A DNA stretch of 64,000 nucleotides from Simplicispira sedimenti (lineage in GTDB: Bacteria > Pseudomonadota > Gammaproteobacteria > Burkholderiales > Burkholderiaceae_C), in NCBI RefSeq assembly GCF_022760965.1, contig NZ_JAKVIJ010000007.1, positions 135,402-199,401 on the forward strand, read 5' to 3'. The notes below the pieces were generated by a model. It saw only the letters and a program-made list of their open reading frames with translations, did not search any database and was not told the origin of the DNA. A program made the position numbers and the translations under genes. This document shows positions 27,489 to 35,552 of the stretch, one piece after another; the stretch's first letter is position 1, and each line of letters starts with the position of its first letter.

Positions 27489-27971
27489 TCAGGCGTTGGG
27501 CGCCACGATGCCCCAGCGCGCCAGCGCCGCATCGTCGCTCACGCGGGCATCGACCCAGCGCGCACCTTGCGGGGTTTGTTCCTTCTTCCAGAACGGCGCC
27601 TGGGTCTTGAGGTAGTCCATCAGGAACTCGCAGGCCTCAAAACTCGCGCCCCGATGCGCCGAGGTCACGGCCACGAGCACGATCTGGTCGAGCGGCGCGA
27701 GCAGGCCCACGCGGTGGATGACGCGCGCGCCAAAGATGTCGAAGCGCGCCATGGCGGCGTCGATCATGGCCTCGATGGATTTTTCGGTCATGCCAGGGTA
27801 GTGCTCCAGTTCCATGGAGGCCACGGCGTCGCCCTCGGCCCCATTGCGGTCGCGCACCGTGCCCACAAAGCAGCACACAGCGCCCACGCGCTTGTCCTGC
27901 GCACGCAGGGCGGCCAGTTCGGCAGAGACGTCAAAATCATGGGTCTGGATCGAGACACGCGGTGGGTTCAT
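27489..27971 (-). CDS. moaE: Molybdopterin synthase catalytic subunit MoaE
   Basis: Large subunit of molybdopterin synthase, which with thiocarboxylated MoaD puts the dithiolene sulfurs into precursor Z. The 160-residue protein has GAVCCFVGTVRDRNGAEG, the MELEHYPGMTEKSI segment, HRVGLLAPLDQIVLVAVTSAHR and the active-site lysines in FWKKEQTPQGARWVDA. Its partner moaD lies 2.6 kb away, beyond three small genes and a pectate-lyase-like gene on the other strand; in related genomes I expect the two to be adjacent. Confidence 0.95.
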   Translation of the reverse strand: MNPPRVSIQTHDFDVSAELAALRAQDKRVGAVCCFVGTVRDRNGAEGDAVASMELEHYPGMTEKSIEAMIDAAMARFDIFGARVIHRVGLLAPLDQIVLVAVTSAHRGASFEACEFLMDYLKTQAPFWKKEQTPQGARWVDARVSDDAALARWGIVAPNA

Positions 27972-27992
27972 GGCCAGTACAGTACGGGAAAA

Positions 27993-28223
27993 CTATGGCG
28001 AGCGATGCAGGCGCGGCGCGGCCAGCAGGGCGCGCTCTTCCTCGACGAACGCGGCCAGCAGCCGCAGCGCAGGGGTGGGCGAAAGTTCAGCCAGCAGCGC
28101 CTGCAGCCGAACGATGTCGGCAACGGTGGGCGCTACCTTGATCTGCGCCCTGGCCATCTCCAGGTTGCCTGCGCGGATCAGCGCAAAGACCTTGGCAGCC
28201 CATTCATTTTTCGCTCGCGCCAT
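27993..28223 (-). CDS. Small hypothetical protein
   Basis: A 76-residue, mostly helical protein (KNEWAAKVFALIRAGNLEMA, then DIVRLQALLAELSPTPALR). It has a basic N-terminus, no signal peptide and no cysteines. An AAGGGCG stretch immediately before the ATG may serve in translation. It sits 21 bases upstream of moaE on the same strand. It is unknown; third codon positions are G/C-rich as in its neighbours, which supports it being coding. Confidence 0.55.
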   Translation of the reverse strand: MARAKNEWAAKVFALIRAGNLEMARAQIKVAPTVADIVRLQALLAELSPTPALRLLAAFVEEERALLAAPRLHRSP

Positions 28224-28270
28224 GGCGCCCTTTCCGGTGTCTTCAGGTTCAGCGATCGATTCTCGATACG

Positions 28271-28405
28271 ATGTACCCGCACTGTAACGCCCATTGGAGC
28301 CTGTTTGCCGCCCACCGCCTTGCCGACCGAAAAATGGGACAGCTTGTCACCTTCGAACTGGAGCAGGACATTGCGCGCTTCCAGCAGCAGTTCACACCCG
28401 ACTGA
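28271..28405 (+). CDS. Candidate 44-residue small protein
   Basis: A short frame between two hypothetical genes, reading MYPHCNAHWSLFAAHRLADR at its start and ending in an amphipathic helix (TFELEQDIARFQQQ). Codon third positions are mostly G or C through the second half, and the stop is four bases before the next gene, which suggests a two-gene unit. There is no strong ribosome-binding site and I recognise no homologue, so it may be chance. Confidence 0.4.
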   Translation: MYPHCNAHWSLFAAHRLADRKMGQLVTFELEQDIARFQQQFTPD

Positions 28406-28409
28406 ACGC

Positions 28410-28739
28410 ATGCACGACGACAACCAGATTCTCATCCCCGACTCCTTCGTGGCCCTCTGCACCGATGCACGGGGCCGTCTGCGCACCCCGGTGCAGCAGC
28501 TGCGCGAACGCTACGAGCTGTGCGAAGACCTGGCCTGCCATCTGGTGGAGCAGGCGCAAACGCTGTACCACGTGCAAGCCCCCTCCGAAGCCGAAATCCT
28601 GCTGCGCATCCACGCCGGGCTCAGCAGCCCCGGCGCGGGCACCAGCCCGGCAGAGGCCAGCTGGGTGGTGCAGCGCCTGGCCGAGCTGCTGCAGTGGCGC
28701 TGTCCGGAGTTGCCCCCTCTTCCCCCAAACGAGGCATAG
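28410..28739 (+). CDS. Hypothetical protein
   Basis: A 109-residue acidic, helical cytoplasmic protein (ILIPDSFVALCTDARGRLRT, RYELCEDLACHLVEQAQTLY, EAEILLRIHAGL, WVVQRLAELLQWRCPELPPL). Short proteins of this type are common in Comamonadaceae and are sometimes annotated with a chaperone-related name, but no ATP-binding motif is visible here, so I give no function. It is followed 39 bases on by the pectate-lyase-like gene. Confidence 0.65.
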   Translation: MHDDNQILIPDSFVALCTDARGRLRTPVQQLRERYELCEDLACHLVEQAQTLYHVQAPSEAEILLRIHAGLSSPGAGTSPAEASWVVQRLAELLQWRCPELPPLPPNEA

Positions 28740-28778
28740 GCATAACATGGGCTCCTCCCACACATGGAGGGCTCCACG

Positions 28779-30500
28779 ATGCTGCGCTTGCTCACCTTGT
28801 CCACGGCGCTGTGCGCCTGTCTTGCGGCGCAGGCCGCGTCCTCCAGCTTCCACAGCGCCACGGGGGAAATCCACATCACCGAGATCGGCATCACGGGCGA
28901 CCCCACCCGCTACCGTGACGTGGTGCTGCGCCTCACAGGCCCGTCCCCAGTGTCGCTGAACGACCCGCGCGCCACCACCTTCAGCTACGACGGCGCCAGC
29001 GGCGCCCTGCATCTGCCGACCCTGGTGTTCGAGGGACGGGCCTTTCAGGGGGTGCGCGTGGAGCGCGCGCAACTGGAAGTGGTGCGGGTAGGCGCTGTGG
29101 CGGCAGGCACGGCACAGGCCTTTCCGGGCGCGGCCGGCTTTGGCGCCCAGGCCACGGGAGGGCGTGGGGGACGGGTCATCACCGTCACCAACCTCAACGC
29201 CAACGGCCCCGGCTCGTTGCAGGCTGCCCTGAACGAAACCGGCCCCCGCACCATCGTTTTTGCCGTGAGCGGCCTGATCGACGCCCCTGTGCACCTGACG
29301 CGTGGCGACGTGACCATTGCCGGGCACACCTCGCCCGGTGGCATCACCATACGCCAGCTTCACACCACCGAAGAACCCTACTGCGACCAGGACGCCGCCT
29401 GCCCCGCAGGCAGCCGCAAGGCCGACAACTGGATCCTGCGCCATGTGCGCATCCGGCCCGACGGGCAGCATGACGACGGCCTGCGCCTGCGCTACACGCG
29501 CCGCGCCATCGTGGACCATGTCTCCATCGGCGGCGCTACCGACGAGGCGGTGGAAATTTCCTACGCGCAGGACATCACCGTGCAGAACACGCTGATTGCC
29601 GAAACCGTGGGTGACCATGCCGACCGCGGAGGGGTGCTGGTCAACTACAGCAACCCGGCGCAGGGCTACGAGCTTACACGGCTGGCGCTGCACCACAACG
29701 TGTTCAACCGCATCCTCGGCCGCTACCCCGAGCTCTCGCGCGAGAGCGCAGCGGCCGCAGGATCGGTGATGGACATCGAGCTGTCCAACAACCTGTACTG
29801 GGACATGGGCTACTTCATCGATGTGAACAACACCACGGTGTCGGCGTCCGATGCCGGCTCGCCCATTTACTACCGCATGAACCTGGCCGGCAACCAGGCG
29901 GTGGCACGCAGCGCTGGCCAGCCCGAGCCTTTCCGCTTCGGCATGGTGCACGTGGCCACCCCCCTGGGCGCCGCACCGCTGACCCGCACCTGGCTGTCTG
30001 GCAACAGGCTCAACCTCTACCCGGACCGCAGCGACTACGCGCTGATGTACTGCTGCAACGACTACCCGGAGCACGCCGCCAACCCGGCCATGCCCTTCTT
30101 CGGCACACCGGAGCGCCACGACTTTCCCTTCATCGGCTACGACCAGGCCGGTGACCTGGCACCGCGTGCCATGCTGCGGGCAGGCGCCTTCCCGCGCGAC
30201 CCCATGGACCGGCGCCTGATGGATGCCGTGGAGCGTGGCCAGATTGCCCTGCAGCCACGCCACATCAACCCGGCGGGCGACGGCAGCGCACTGCCCTTCA
30301 GCGCCGCCCCCTTGCCCCCGCAGGACAGCGATGGCGACGGCATGCCCGATGCCTGGGAACAGGCCCACGGGCTCAACCCTGGTGCGCAGGACCACAACGG
30401 GCAGGAGCTGTCCATGCCGATGATCGGCGTGCCTGGCTACACCAACCTGGAGGTGTACCTGCACGAGCTGTCGGAGCAGCGCATTCGGGAGGGGCGCTGA
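28779..30500 (+). CDS. Secreted pectate-lyase-like parallel beta-helix protein
   Basis: A 573-residue exported protein. The start at 28779 has GGAGG eight bases upstream and begins a Sec signal peptide (MLRLLTLSTALCACLAAQA). About residues 20-90 form an N-terminal beta domain. From about 110 to 400 runs a right-handed beta-helix of the polysaccharide lyase type: FPGAAGFGAQATGGRGG, VTNLNANGPGSLQAAL, IVFAVSGLI, VTIAGHTSPGG, HDDGLRLRYTRRAIVDHVSI, NNLYWDMGYF. The C-terminus has a calcium-type motif, DSDGDGMPDAWEQAHGLNP. It probably cleaves a plant or microbial polyuronate, but the substrate is unproven. It interrupts the molybdopterin genes (moaE on one side, moaD-moeA-mobB on the other). Confidence 0.85.
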   Translation: MLRLLTLSTALCACLAAQAASSSFHSATGEIHITEIGITGDPTRYRDVVLRLTGPSPVSLNDPRATTFSYDGASGALHLPTLVFEGRAFQGVRVERAQLEVVRVGAVAAGTAQAFPGAAGFGAQATGGRGGRVITVTNLNANGPGSLQAALNETGPRTIVFAVSGLIDAPVHLTRGDVTIAGHTSPGGITIRQLHTTEEPYCDQDAACPAGSRKADNWILRHVRIRPDGQHDDGLRLRYTRRAIVDHVSIGGATDEAVEISYAQDITVQNTLIAETVGDHADRGGVLVNYSNPAQGYELTRLALHHNVFNRILGRYPELSRESAAAAGSVMDIELSNNLYWDMGYFIDVNNTTVSASDAGSPIYYRMNLAGNQAVARSAGQPEPFRFGMVHVATPLGAAPLTRTWLSGNRLNLYPDRSDYALMYCCNDYPEHAANPAMPFFGTPERHDFPFIGYDQAGDLAPRAMLRAGAFPRDPMDRRLMDAVERGQIALQPRHINPAGDGSALPFSAAPLPPQDSDGDGMPDAWEQAHGLNPGAQDHNGQELSMPMIGVPGYTNLEVYLHELSEQRIREGR

Positions 30501-30580
30501 GGAACGCCTTGCTGGCCGTGGCGACCACCCACCAGCAAGGGGCCGCTTCACTTCCCTGGCAAAAAGAGCGTGAACAGGCC

Positions 30581-30832
30581 CTACCCGCCCGTGACGGGTG
30601 GGAAAAACGCCACCTCGGCCCCGTCGCGCAGCGCAGCGGCCTCGTCGCTGAGCACCTGGTCCAGCGCCATGCGCACGGCCCTGCCACGGGCCAGGACGCT
30701 GGCGTAGGAGCCGCCGCGGGCCAGGAGTTCATCTCGCAGCGCGCCCAGGGTCGTGGCGCTGGTGTCCAGCACCTCGCTGCCCTGCCCCACTGCCTCGCGG
30801 ATGGAAGCGAAATAACGCACCGTGATCTTCAT
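30581..30832 (-). CDS. moaD: Molybdopterin synthase sulfur carrier MoaD
   Basis: Ubiquitin-like 83-residue sulfur carrier whose C-terminal Gly-Gly is thiocarboxylated and delivers sulfur to MoaE. The sequence starts MKITVRYFASIREAVGQGSE and ends FFPPVTGG, the diagnostic tail. Its ATG overlaps the moeA stop by four bases (ATGA), so it is translationally coupled to moeA. Confidence 0.95.
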   Translation of the reverse strand: MKITVRYFASIREAVGQGSEVLDTSATTLGALRDELLARGGSYASVLARGRAVRMALDQVLSDEAAALRDGAEVAFFPPVTGG

Positions 30833-32055
30833 GCGGCCAGCTCCGAGAATGGCAGATAGCGCACCGTGTCACCGGGCGCGATGGCCTGGCCTGGGGGGTT
30901 GTCCACCACCCCGTCACCCCAGACGGTGGAAGTGAGCACGCCCGAGCCCTGGTGCGGGTACAGGTCCAGCCCACCTGCGGCATTGCGGCGCACGCGCAGG
31001 AATTCGCGGCGCTTGTCGGCCTTGGGCCAGGCGAAATCGGCACGGGCCGCGATGGACGGCATCGTCACATCGCGCACCCCCTGCAGGCGCAGCAGGAAGG
31101 GGCGCACCAGCACGGCAAAGGTGACGAAACTGGCCACCGGGTTACCGGGCAGCCCCAGAAAATGCGCCTGCCCCACGCGGCCGCAGGCAAACGGCTTGCC
31201 GGGCTTGATGGCGATTTGCCACAGGTCCAGGCTGCCCAGCGCCTGCACGGCGGGCTTGATGTGGTCTTCCTCACCCACCGACACGCCGCCGCTGGTGAGC
31301 ACCACGTCGTGCCCGGCAGCGGCTTCGCGCAGCGCAGCCAGGGTGGCTTCGCGCTGGTCGGGCACCTTGCCCAGGTCGGTCAACTCGCAGCCCAGGCGCT
31401 GCACCAGTGCGCGCAGAAAGAAGCGGTTGCTGTTGAAGATGGCGCCCGGCGGCAACTGCTCCGGCGGTACCTGGCCCGGCATGACGAGCTCGTCGCCCGT
31501 GGACAGCAGCGCAACGCGCGGCCTGCGCGCCACGGGCAAGTGCTCCAGCCCGATGCTGGCCGCCAGGCCCAGGGCCGCAGGCGCCAGGCGTGTGCCCGCG
31601 TGCAGCACGGTGCTGCCCAGGGCGATGTCTTCGCCCGCGCGGCGGATGTTCTGGCCGCTGTGCGGCTGGGTTTGCACGCGCACCGTGCCGTCGTCCTGCG
31701 CCACGCAGTCCTCCTGCATGACCACGGCGTCGGCGCCGGGCGGCACGGGCGCGCCAGTGAAGATACGCGCAGCGGTGCCGCCCTGCAACGGAGCGCCGAC
31801 ACTGCCCGCCGCAATGCGCTGCGACACGGGCAACGCGATGCCAGGGGCAGCCACATCGGCACAGCGCAGTGCGTAGCCGTCCATGGCACTGTTGTCGAAG
31901 GCAGGCACCTGCAGGGCCGAGACCAAGTCCTGCGCCAACACGCGGCCATCGGCCTGCAGCGTGGGCACGGATTCGGTGCCTGGCAGCGGCTGGGCACGCG
32001 CCAGGAGCGCGGCCAGGGCCTCGTCCAACGGCATGAGGGGCGCGCGCGGGCTCAC
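30829..32055 (-). CDS. moeA: Molybdopterin molybdenumtransferase MoeA
   Basis: Inserts molybdate into adenylylated molybdopterin. The 408-residue protein has the N-terminal MPLDEALAALLARAQPLPGT, DNSAMDGYALRCADV, the MoCF domain motifs STGDELV and TSGGVSVGEEDH, and the C-terminal beta domain (LPGNPVASFVTFAVLVRPFL). It overlaps mobB by four bases at its start and moaD by four at its end, so mobB-moeA-moaD is one tightly coupled unit. Confidence 0.96.
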   Translation of the reverse strand: MSPRAPLMPLDEALAALLARAQPLPGTESVPTLQADGRVLAQDLVSALQVPAFDNSAMDGYALRCADVAAPGIALPVSQRIAAGSVGAPLQGGTAARIFTGAPVPPGADAVVMQEDCVAQDDGTVRVQTQPHSGQNIRRAGEDIALGSTVLHAGTRLAPAALGLAASIGLEHLPVARRPRVALLSTGDELVMPGQVPPEQLPPGAIFNSNRFFLRALVQRLGCELTDLGKVPDQREATLAALREAAAGHDVVLTSGGVSVGEEDHIKPAVQALGSLDLWQIAIKPGKPFACGRVGQAHFLGLPGNPVASFVTFAVLVRPFLLRLQGVRDVTMPSIAARADFAWPKADKRREFLRVRRNAAGGLDLYPHQGSGVLTSTVWGDGVVDNPPGQAIAPGDTVRYLPFSELAA

Positions 32056-32606
32056 AGCAGGCCTCCGTGCTGGTCCCAGTGGTATTCAAAGCGCTCGCCC
32101 TGCGCCAGCAGCCACTGCGCCACCTGGGCGGGCTGGTTCAGATCCAGCACCGGCAACTGCGTGGGCACGGGCAGGCGGTCGGGCGTGTCGGTGGCCACGG
32201 CGGCGACGAAATCGTCCTCGGGGTAGCGTACCGGGCGTGCTTCCTGGCCCGGCGCCGGGGCGCGCCAGACCTCGATCTTGAGCAGGTCGCTTTCCTTGAA
32301 GCCTTCCACCAGCACCCAGTCCACACCCTCGTACAGTTCGGCCAGCATCTGGTGCACGGTGAGCTGCGCGGGCTGCTCGAATTCACGCACCAGGGCAAGG
32401 CGCCGGTCGGAGGCGATCACCACCTCGAAGGCGCCGGCCTCGCGGTGGCGGTGCGAGTCCTTGCCGGGGTGGTCGATGTCGAAACGGTGGTGGGCGTGCT
32501 TGACCACCGACACCCGCAAGCCCTGCTGGCGCAGCAGGGGGATGACCTGCTCGATCAGCGTCGTCTTGCCGGAGTTGGAAAACCCGGCAAAGCATGCAAC
32601 CTTCAT
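32052..32606 (-). CDS. mobB: Molybdopterin-guanine dinucleotide biosynthesis protein MobB
   Basis: P-loop GTPase-like accessory protein for making the MGD form of the molybdenum cofactor; 184 residues. The nucleotide site is GFSNSGKTTLIEQ (8-20), followed by the family's HAHHRFDIDHPGKDSHRHRE and VLVEGFKES. Its partner mobA is not in the window. A dispersed repeat sits in the 70-base gap between its start and the thrC stop, so it may be read from the thr transcript. Confidence 0.93.
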   Translation of the reverse strand: MKVACFAGFSNSGKTTLIEQVIPLLRQQGLRVSVVKHAHHRFDIDHPGKDSHRHREAGAFEVVIASDRRLALVREFEQPAQLTVHQMLAELYEGVDWVLVEGFKESDLLKIEVWRAPAPGQEARPVRYPEDDFVAAVATDTPDRLPVPTQLPVLDLNQPAQVAQWLLAQGERFEYHWDQHGGLL

Positions 32607-32622
32607 CCGTCAGTCCTTCAAT

Positions 32623-32676
32623 TGCTATTATTTCAATAGCTACTTGCGCTTTCTGGACGGGCGCCAGAACCAATTC
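32623..32676 (-). repeat. Two-hairpin dispersed repeat, copy 4
   Basis: Read on the minus strand: AATTGG, TGGCGCCCGTCCAGAAAGCG, CAAGTAGCTAT and ATAATAGCA. Both stems are intact (GCGC ... GCGC and GCTAT ... ATAGC). It lies in the gap between thrC and mobB. Confidence 0.78.
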
Positions 32677-34107
32677 TTATTGACAATGCCGTTCGATATA
32701 GGCCTTGACCTGCTGCACGTCGGCAGGCATCACCTGCACGCGCTTGGGCAGGTCTTCAATGCCGTCGAACTTGGCCGGGCGCTCGGGCGCATGGCCCAGG
32801 GCTTCCTGGATCGTCTCAGCGAACTTGATGGGCAGGGCCGTCTCCAGCACGATCATGGGCACACTGCCATCGCCGCGGTGCTCGCGCGCCACCTTCACGC
32901 CGTCGGCGGTGTGGGTGTCGATGGTGATGCCGTGGCGCTGGTAGTTGTCACGGATGGTGGCCAAGCGGTCAGCATGCGTGCTCTTGCCGCTGGCGAAGCC
33001 GTACTTGGCGGCGGCATCGGCAAAGCGCGGGTCCTGGCTCAGGTCGAACTGGCCTTGCGTGGAGAGCGCATCGCCGAACAGCGCCTTGGTCTTGGCCGCG
33101 TCGCGGCCCAGCAGGTCGAACACGAAGCGTTCGAAGTTGCTGGCCTTGCTGATGTCCATGGACGGGCTGGAGGTTTCGTGCGTGTCGGCGCTGCTGCGCA
33201 CGCGGTACACGCCGGTGCGGAAGAATTCGTCGAGCACGTCGTTCTCGTTGGTGGCCACCACCAGCTGGGCGATCGGCAGGCCCATCATGCGCGCCACATG
33301 GCCCGCACACACGTTGCCGAAGTTGCCGCTGGGCACGGTGAAGCTGACCTTCTGGTCGTTCGTTTCCGTGGCCTGCACGTAGCCGGCGAAGTAGTACACC
33401 ACCTGCGCCAGCAGGCGCGCCCAGTTGATGGAGTTGACGGTGCCAATCTTGTACTTGCGCTTGAACTCGAGGTCGTTGCTGACGGCCTTGACGATGTCCT
33501 GGCAGTCGTCGAACACGCCCTCAATGGCGATGTTGTGGATGTTCTCGTCCTGCAGACTGAACATCTGCGCCTGCTGGAACGGGCTCATGCGGCCGTGCGG
33601 GCTGGTCATGAAGACGCGCACGCCCTGCTTGCCCTTCATGGCGTATTCGGCGGCGCTGCCGGTGTCGCCGGACGTCGCGCCCAGGATGTTGAGCTGCTCG
33701 CCCCGGCGCCCCAGTTCGTATTCGAACAGGTTGCCCAGCAGCTGCATGGCCATGTCCTTGAAGGCCAACGTGGGGCCGTTGGACAGGGCTTCGAGCCACA
33801 GGCCGTCTTCCAGGTGGCGCAGCGGCACGATCTCGCCGGTGCCGAACACCTCGGCGGTGTAGGTCTTGGCGCACAGGGCATGCAGGTCGGCCGCCGGAAT
33901 GTCGTCGATGTAGAGCGAGAGGATCTGGAACGCCAGCTCGGCGTAGCCCTGCTCGTGGTAGGCCTTGCGCAACTGGGTCAGCTGGGCATCGTCGATCTGC
34001 GGGTAGTGCTCGGGCAGGTACAGCCCGCCGTCGGGCGCCAGGCCTTCGAGCAGGATGTCGCAGAAATGCTTGCGGTCCGGGTGGCCGCGCGTGGAGAGGT
34101 ACAGCAT
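32677..34107 (-). CDS. thrC: Threonine synthase
   Basis: PLP enzyme converting O-phosphohomoserine to threonine. The 476-residue length and the start MLYLSTRGHPDRKHFCDILL are those of the long (class II, yeast/proteobacterial) form. The PLP lysine is Lys117 in NGPTLAFKDMAMQLLG; ATSGDTGSAAEYAM and TVPSGNFGNVCAGHVARMMG follow. It starts 12 bases after the hom stop and is clearly in one operon with it. Confidence 0.97.
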   Translation of the reverse strand: MLYLSTRGHPDRKHFCDILLEGLAPDGGLYLPEHYPQIDDAQLTQLRKAYHEQGYAELAFQILSLYIDDIPAADLHALCAKTYTAEVFGTGEIVPLRHLEDGLWLEALSNGPTLAFKDMAMQLLGNLFEYELGRRGEQLNILGATSGDTGSAAEYAMKGKQGVRVFMTSPHGRMSPFQQAQMFSLQDENIHNIAIEGVFDDCQDIVKAVSNDLEFKRKYKIGTVNSINWARLLAQVVYYFAGYVQATETNDQKVSFTVPSGNFGNVCAGHVARMMGLPIAQLVVATNENDVLDEFFRTGVYRVRSSADTHETSSPSMDISKASNFERFVFDLLGRDAAKTKALFGDALSTQGQFDLSQDPRFADAAAKYGFASGKSTHADRLATIRDNYQRHGITIDTHTADGVKVAREHRGDGSVPMIVLETALPIKFAETIQEALGHAPERPAKFDGIEDLPKRVQVMPADVQQVKAYIERHCQ

Positions 34108-34119
34108 GGCGGTCTCGTC

Positions 34120-35481
34120 CTAGTTCAGCTCTTCCTTGCGGATGCGGGTGATGGGCGCCAGCACCGTGGGGAGCGCCTGCATCTGGGCGATGGCGTCGTT
34201 CATGGTGCCTTCGCGCGTATCGTGCGTGAGGATGATGAGGTCGGTCTGGGTGGAGCCCTCGCCGCCCACTTCGTCGGCCTCGCGCTGCAGCACGGCGTCG
34301 ATGCTGATGCCGGCGCCAGCCAGGATGCCGGTGACCTTGGCCAGCACGCCAGCCTGGTCGGCCACGCGCAGGCGCAGGTAGTAGCTGGTGACCACTTCGC
34401 TCATGGGCAACACGGGCAGCGCATCCATGGCGTCGGTCAGCGTGTGCGGCTGGAAGGCCAGGTGCGGCACACGGTGCTCGGGGTCGGCCGTGTGCAGGCG
34501 TGCGATGTCCACCAGGTCGGCAATCACGGCGCTGGCCGTGGGCTCGGAGCCCGCCCCCTTTCCGTAGTACAGCGTGGTGCCCACGGCATCACCCTGCACC
34601 ACCACGGCGTTCATGGCGCCTTCGACGTTGGCGATCAGGCGCTTGGCGGGCACCAGGCTCGGGTGCACGCGCAGCTCCACGCCCCCAACGGCTTTGCCGT
34701 TGGCATCAAATCTTTCGGCCCGCTTGGTGATGCCCAGCAGCTTGATGCGGTAGCCCAACTGCTCGGCGTACTTGATGTCGGCCGCGCCCAGCTTGGTAAT
34801 GCCTTCCACATAGGCCTTGTCGAACTGCACCGGGATGCCGAAGGCGATGGCCGACATGATGGTGGCCTTGTGCGCGGCATCCACGCCCTCGATGTCGAAG
34901 GTGGGGTCGGCCTCGGCATAGCCCAGGCGCTGCGCTTCCTTGAGCACGACGTCGAAGTCCAGCCCCTTGTCGCGCATTTCGGACAGGATGAAGTTGGTGG
35001 TGCCGTTGATGATGCCGGCGATCCACTGGATGCGGTTGGCCGTGAGGCCCTCGCGCAGCGCCTTGATGATGGGGATGCCACCGGCCACGGCGGCTTCAAA
35101 CGCCACCATGACGCCCTTGGCGGACGCAGCCGAGAAAATCTCGGTGCCATGCACGGCCAGCAGCGCCTTGTTGGCAGTGACCACATGCTTGCCCGCCGCA
35201 ATGGCTTCGAGCACCAGCGCCTTGGCGATGCCGTAGCCGCCGATCAGCTCGATCACGATGTCGATGTCCGGGTTGGCGATGACGGCGCGGGCGTCGTTGA
35301 CGACCTGCACGCCCTCGCCCACAACCGAACGGGCGCGCTCCACGTCCAGGTCGGCCACCATGGCAATCTCGATGCCACGGCCCGCGCGGCGGCGGATTTC
35401 TTCCTGGTTGCGGCGCAGCACGTTGAACACGCCGCTGCCCACGGTGCCGATGCCCAGAAGGCCTACTTGGATGGGTTTCAT
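34120..35481 (-). CDS. hom: Homoserine dehydrogenase
   Basis: Reduces aspartate semialdehyde to homoserine, the branch point to Thr and Met. The 453-residue protein has the NAD(P)-binding GIGTVGSG (10-17), VTANKALLAVHG, the catalytic-region INGTTNFILSEM and AEADPTFDIEGVDAAHKATI, and a C-terminal ACT domain (about 365-435, YYLRLRVADQAGVLAKVTGI) that normally binds threonine for feedback inhibition. It is the monofunctional form, not fused to aspartokinase. It lies between the alaA-like gene and thrC; a dispersed repeat separates it from the former. Confidence 0.97.
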   Translation of the reverse strand: MKPIQVGLLGIGTVGSGVFNVLRRNQEEIRRRAGRGIEIAMVADLDVERARSVVGEGVQVVNDARAVIANPDIDIVIELIGGYGIAKALVLEAIAAGKHVVTANKALLAVHGTEIFSAASAKGVMVAFEAAVAGGIPIIKALREGLTANRIQWIAGIINGTTNFILSEMRDKGLDFDVVLKEAQRLGYAEADPTFDIEGVDAAHKATIMSAIAFGIPVQFDKAYVEGITKLGAADIKYAEQLGYRIKLLGITKRAERFDANGKAVGGVELRVHPSLVPAKRLIANVEGAMNAVVVQGDAVGTTLYYGKGAGSEPTASAVIADLVDIARLHTADPEHRVPHLAFQPHTLTDAMDALPVLPMSEVVTSYYLRLRVADQAGVLAKVTGILAGAGISIDAVLQREADEVGGEGSTQTDLIILTHDTREGTMNDAIAQMQALPTVLAPITRIRKEELN

Positions 35482-35500
35482 CAGAGAACTCTCAGTAAAA

Positions 35501-35551
35501 AATGCTTCCAGCGCCCGTCCATCAAGCGCGAGATGCTATAAAAACAATAGC
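35501..35551 (+). repeat. Two-hairpin dispersed repeat, copy 5
   Basis: CAGCGCCCGTCCATCAAGCG followed by AGATGCTAT and ACAATAGC. It lies between the alaA-like gene and hom, in the opposite orientation to the copy before mobB. Confidence 0.75.
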
Positions 35552-35552
35552 T

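Noticed and set aside
32278..35541. A 1087-residue open frame opposite thrC and hom
   Set aside because: It spans two recognised genes on the other strand and has no family resemblance.
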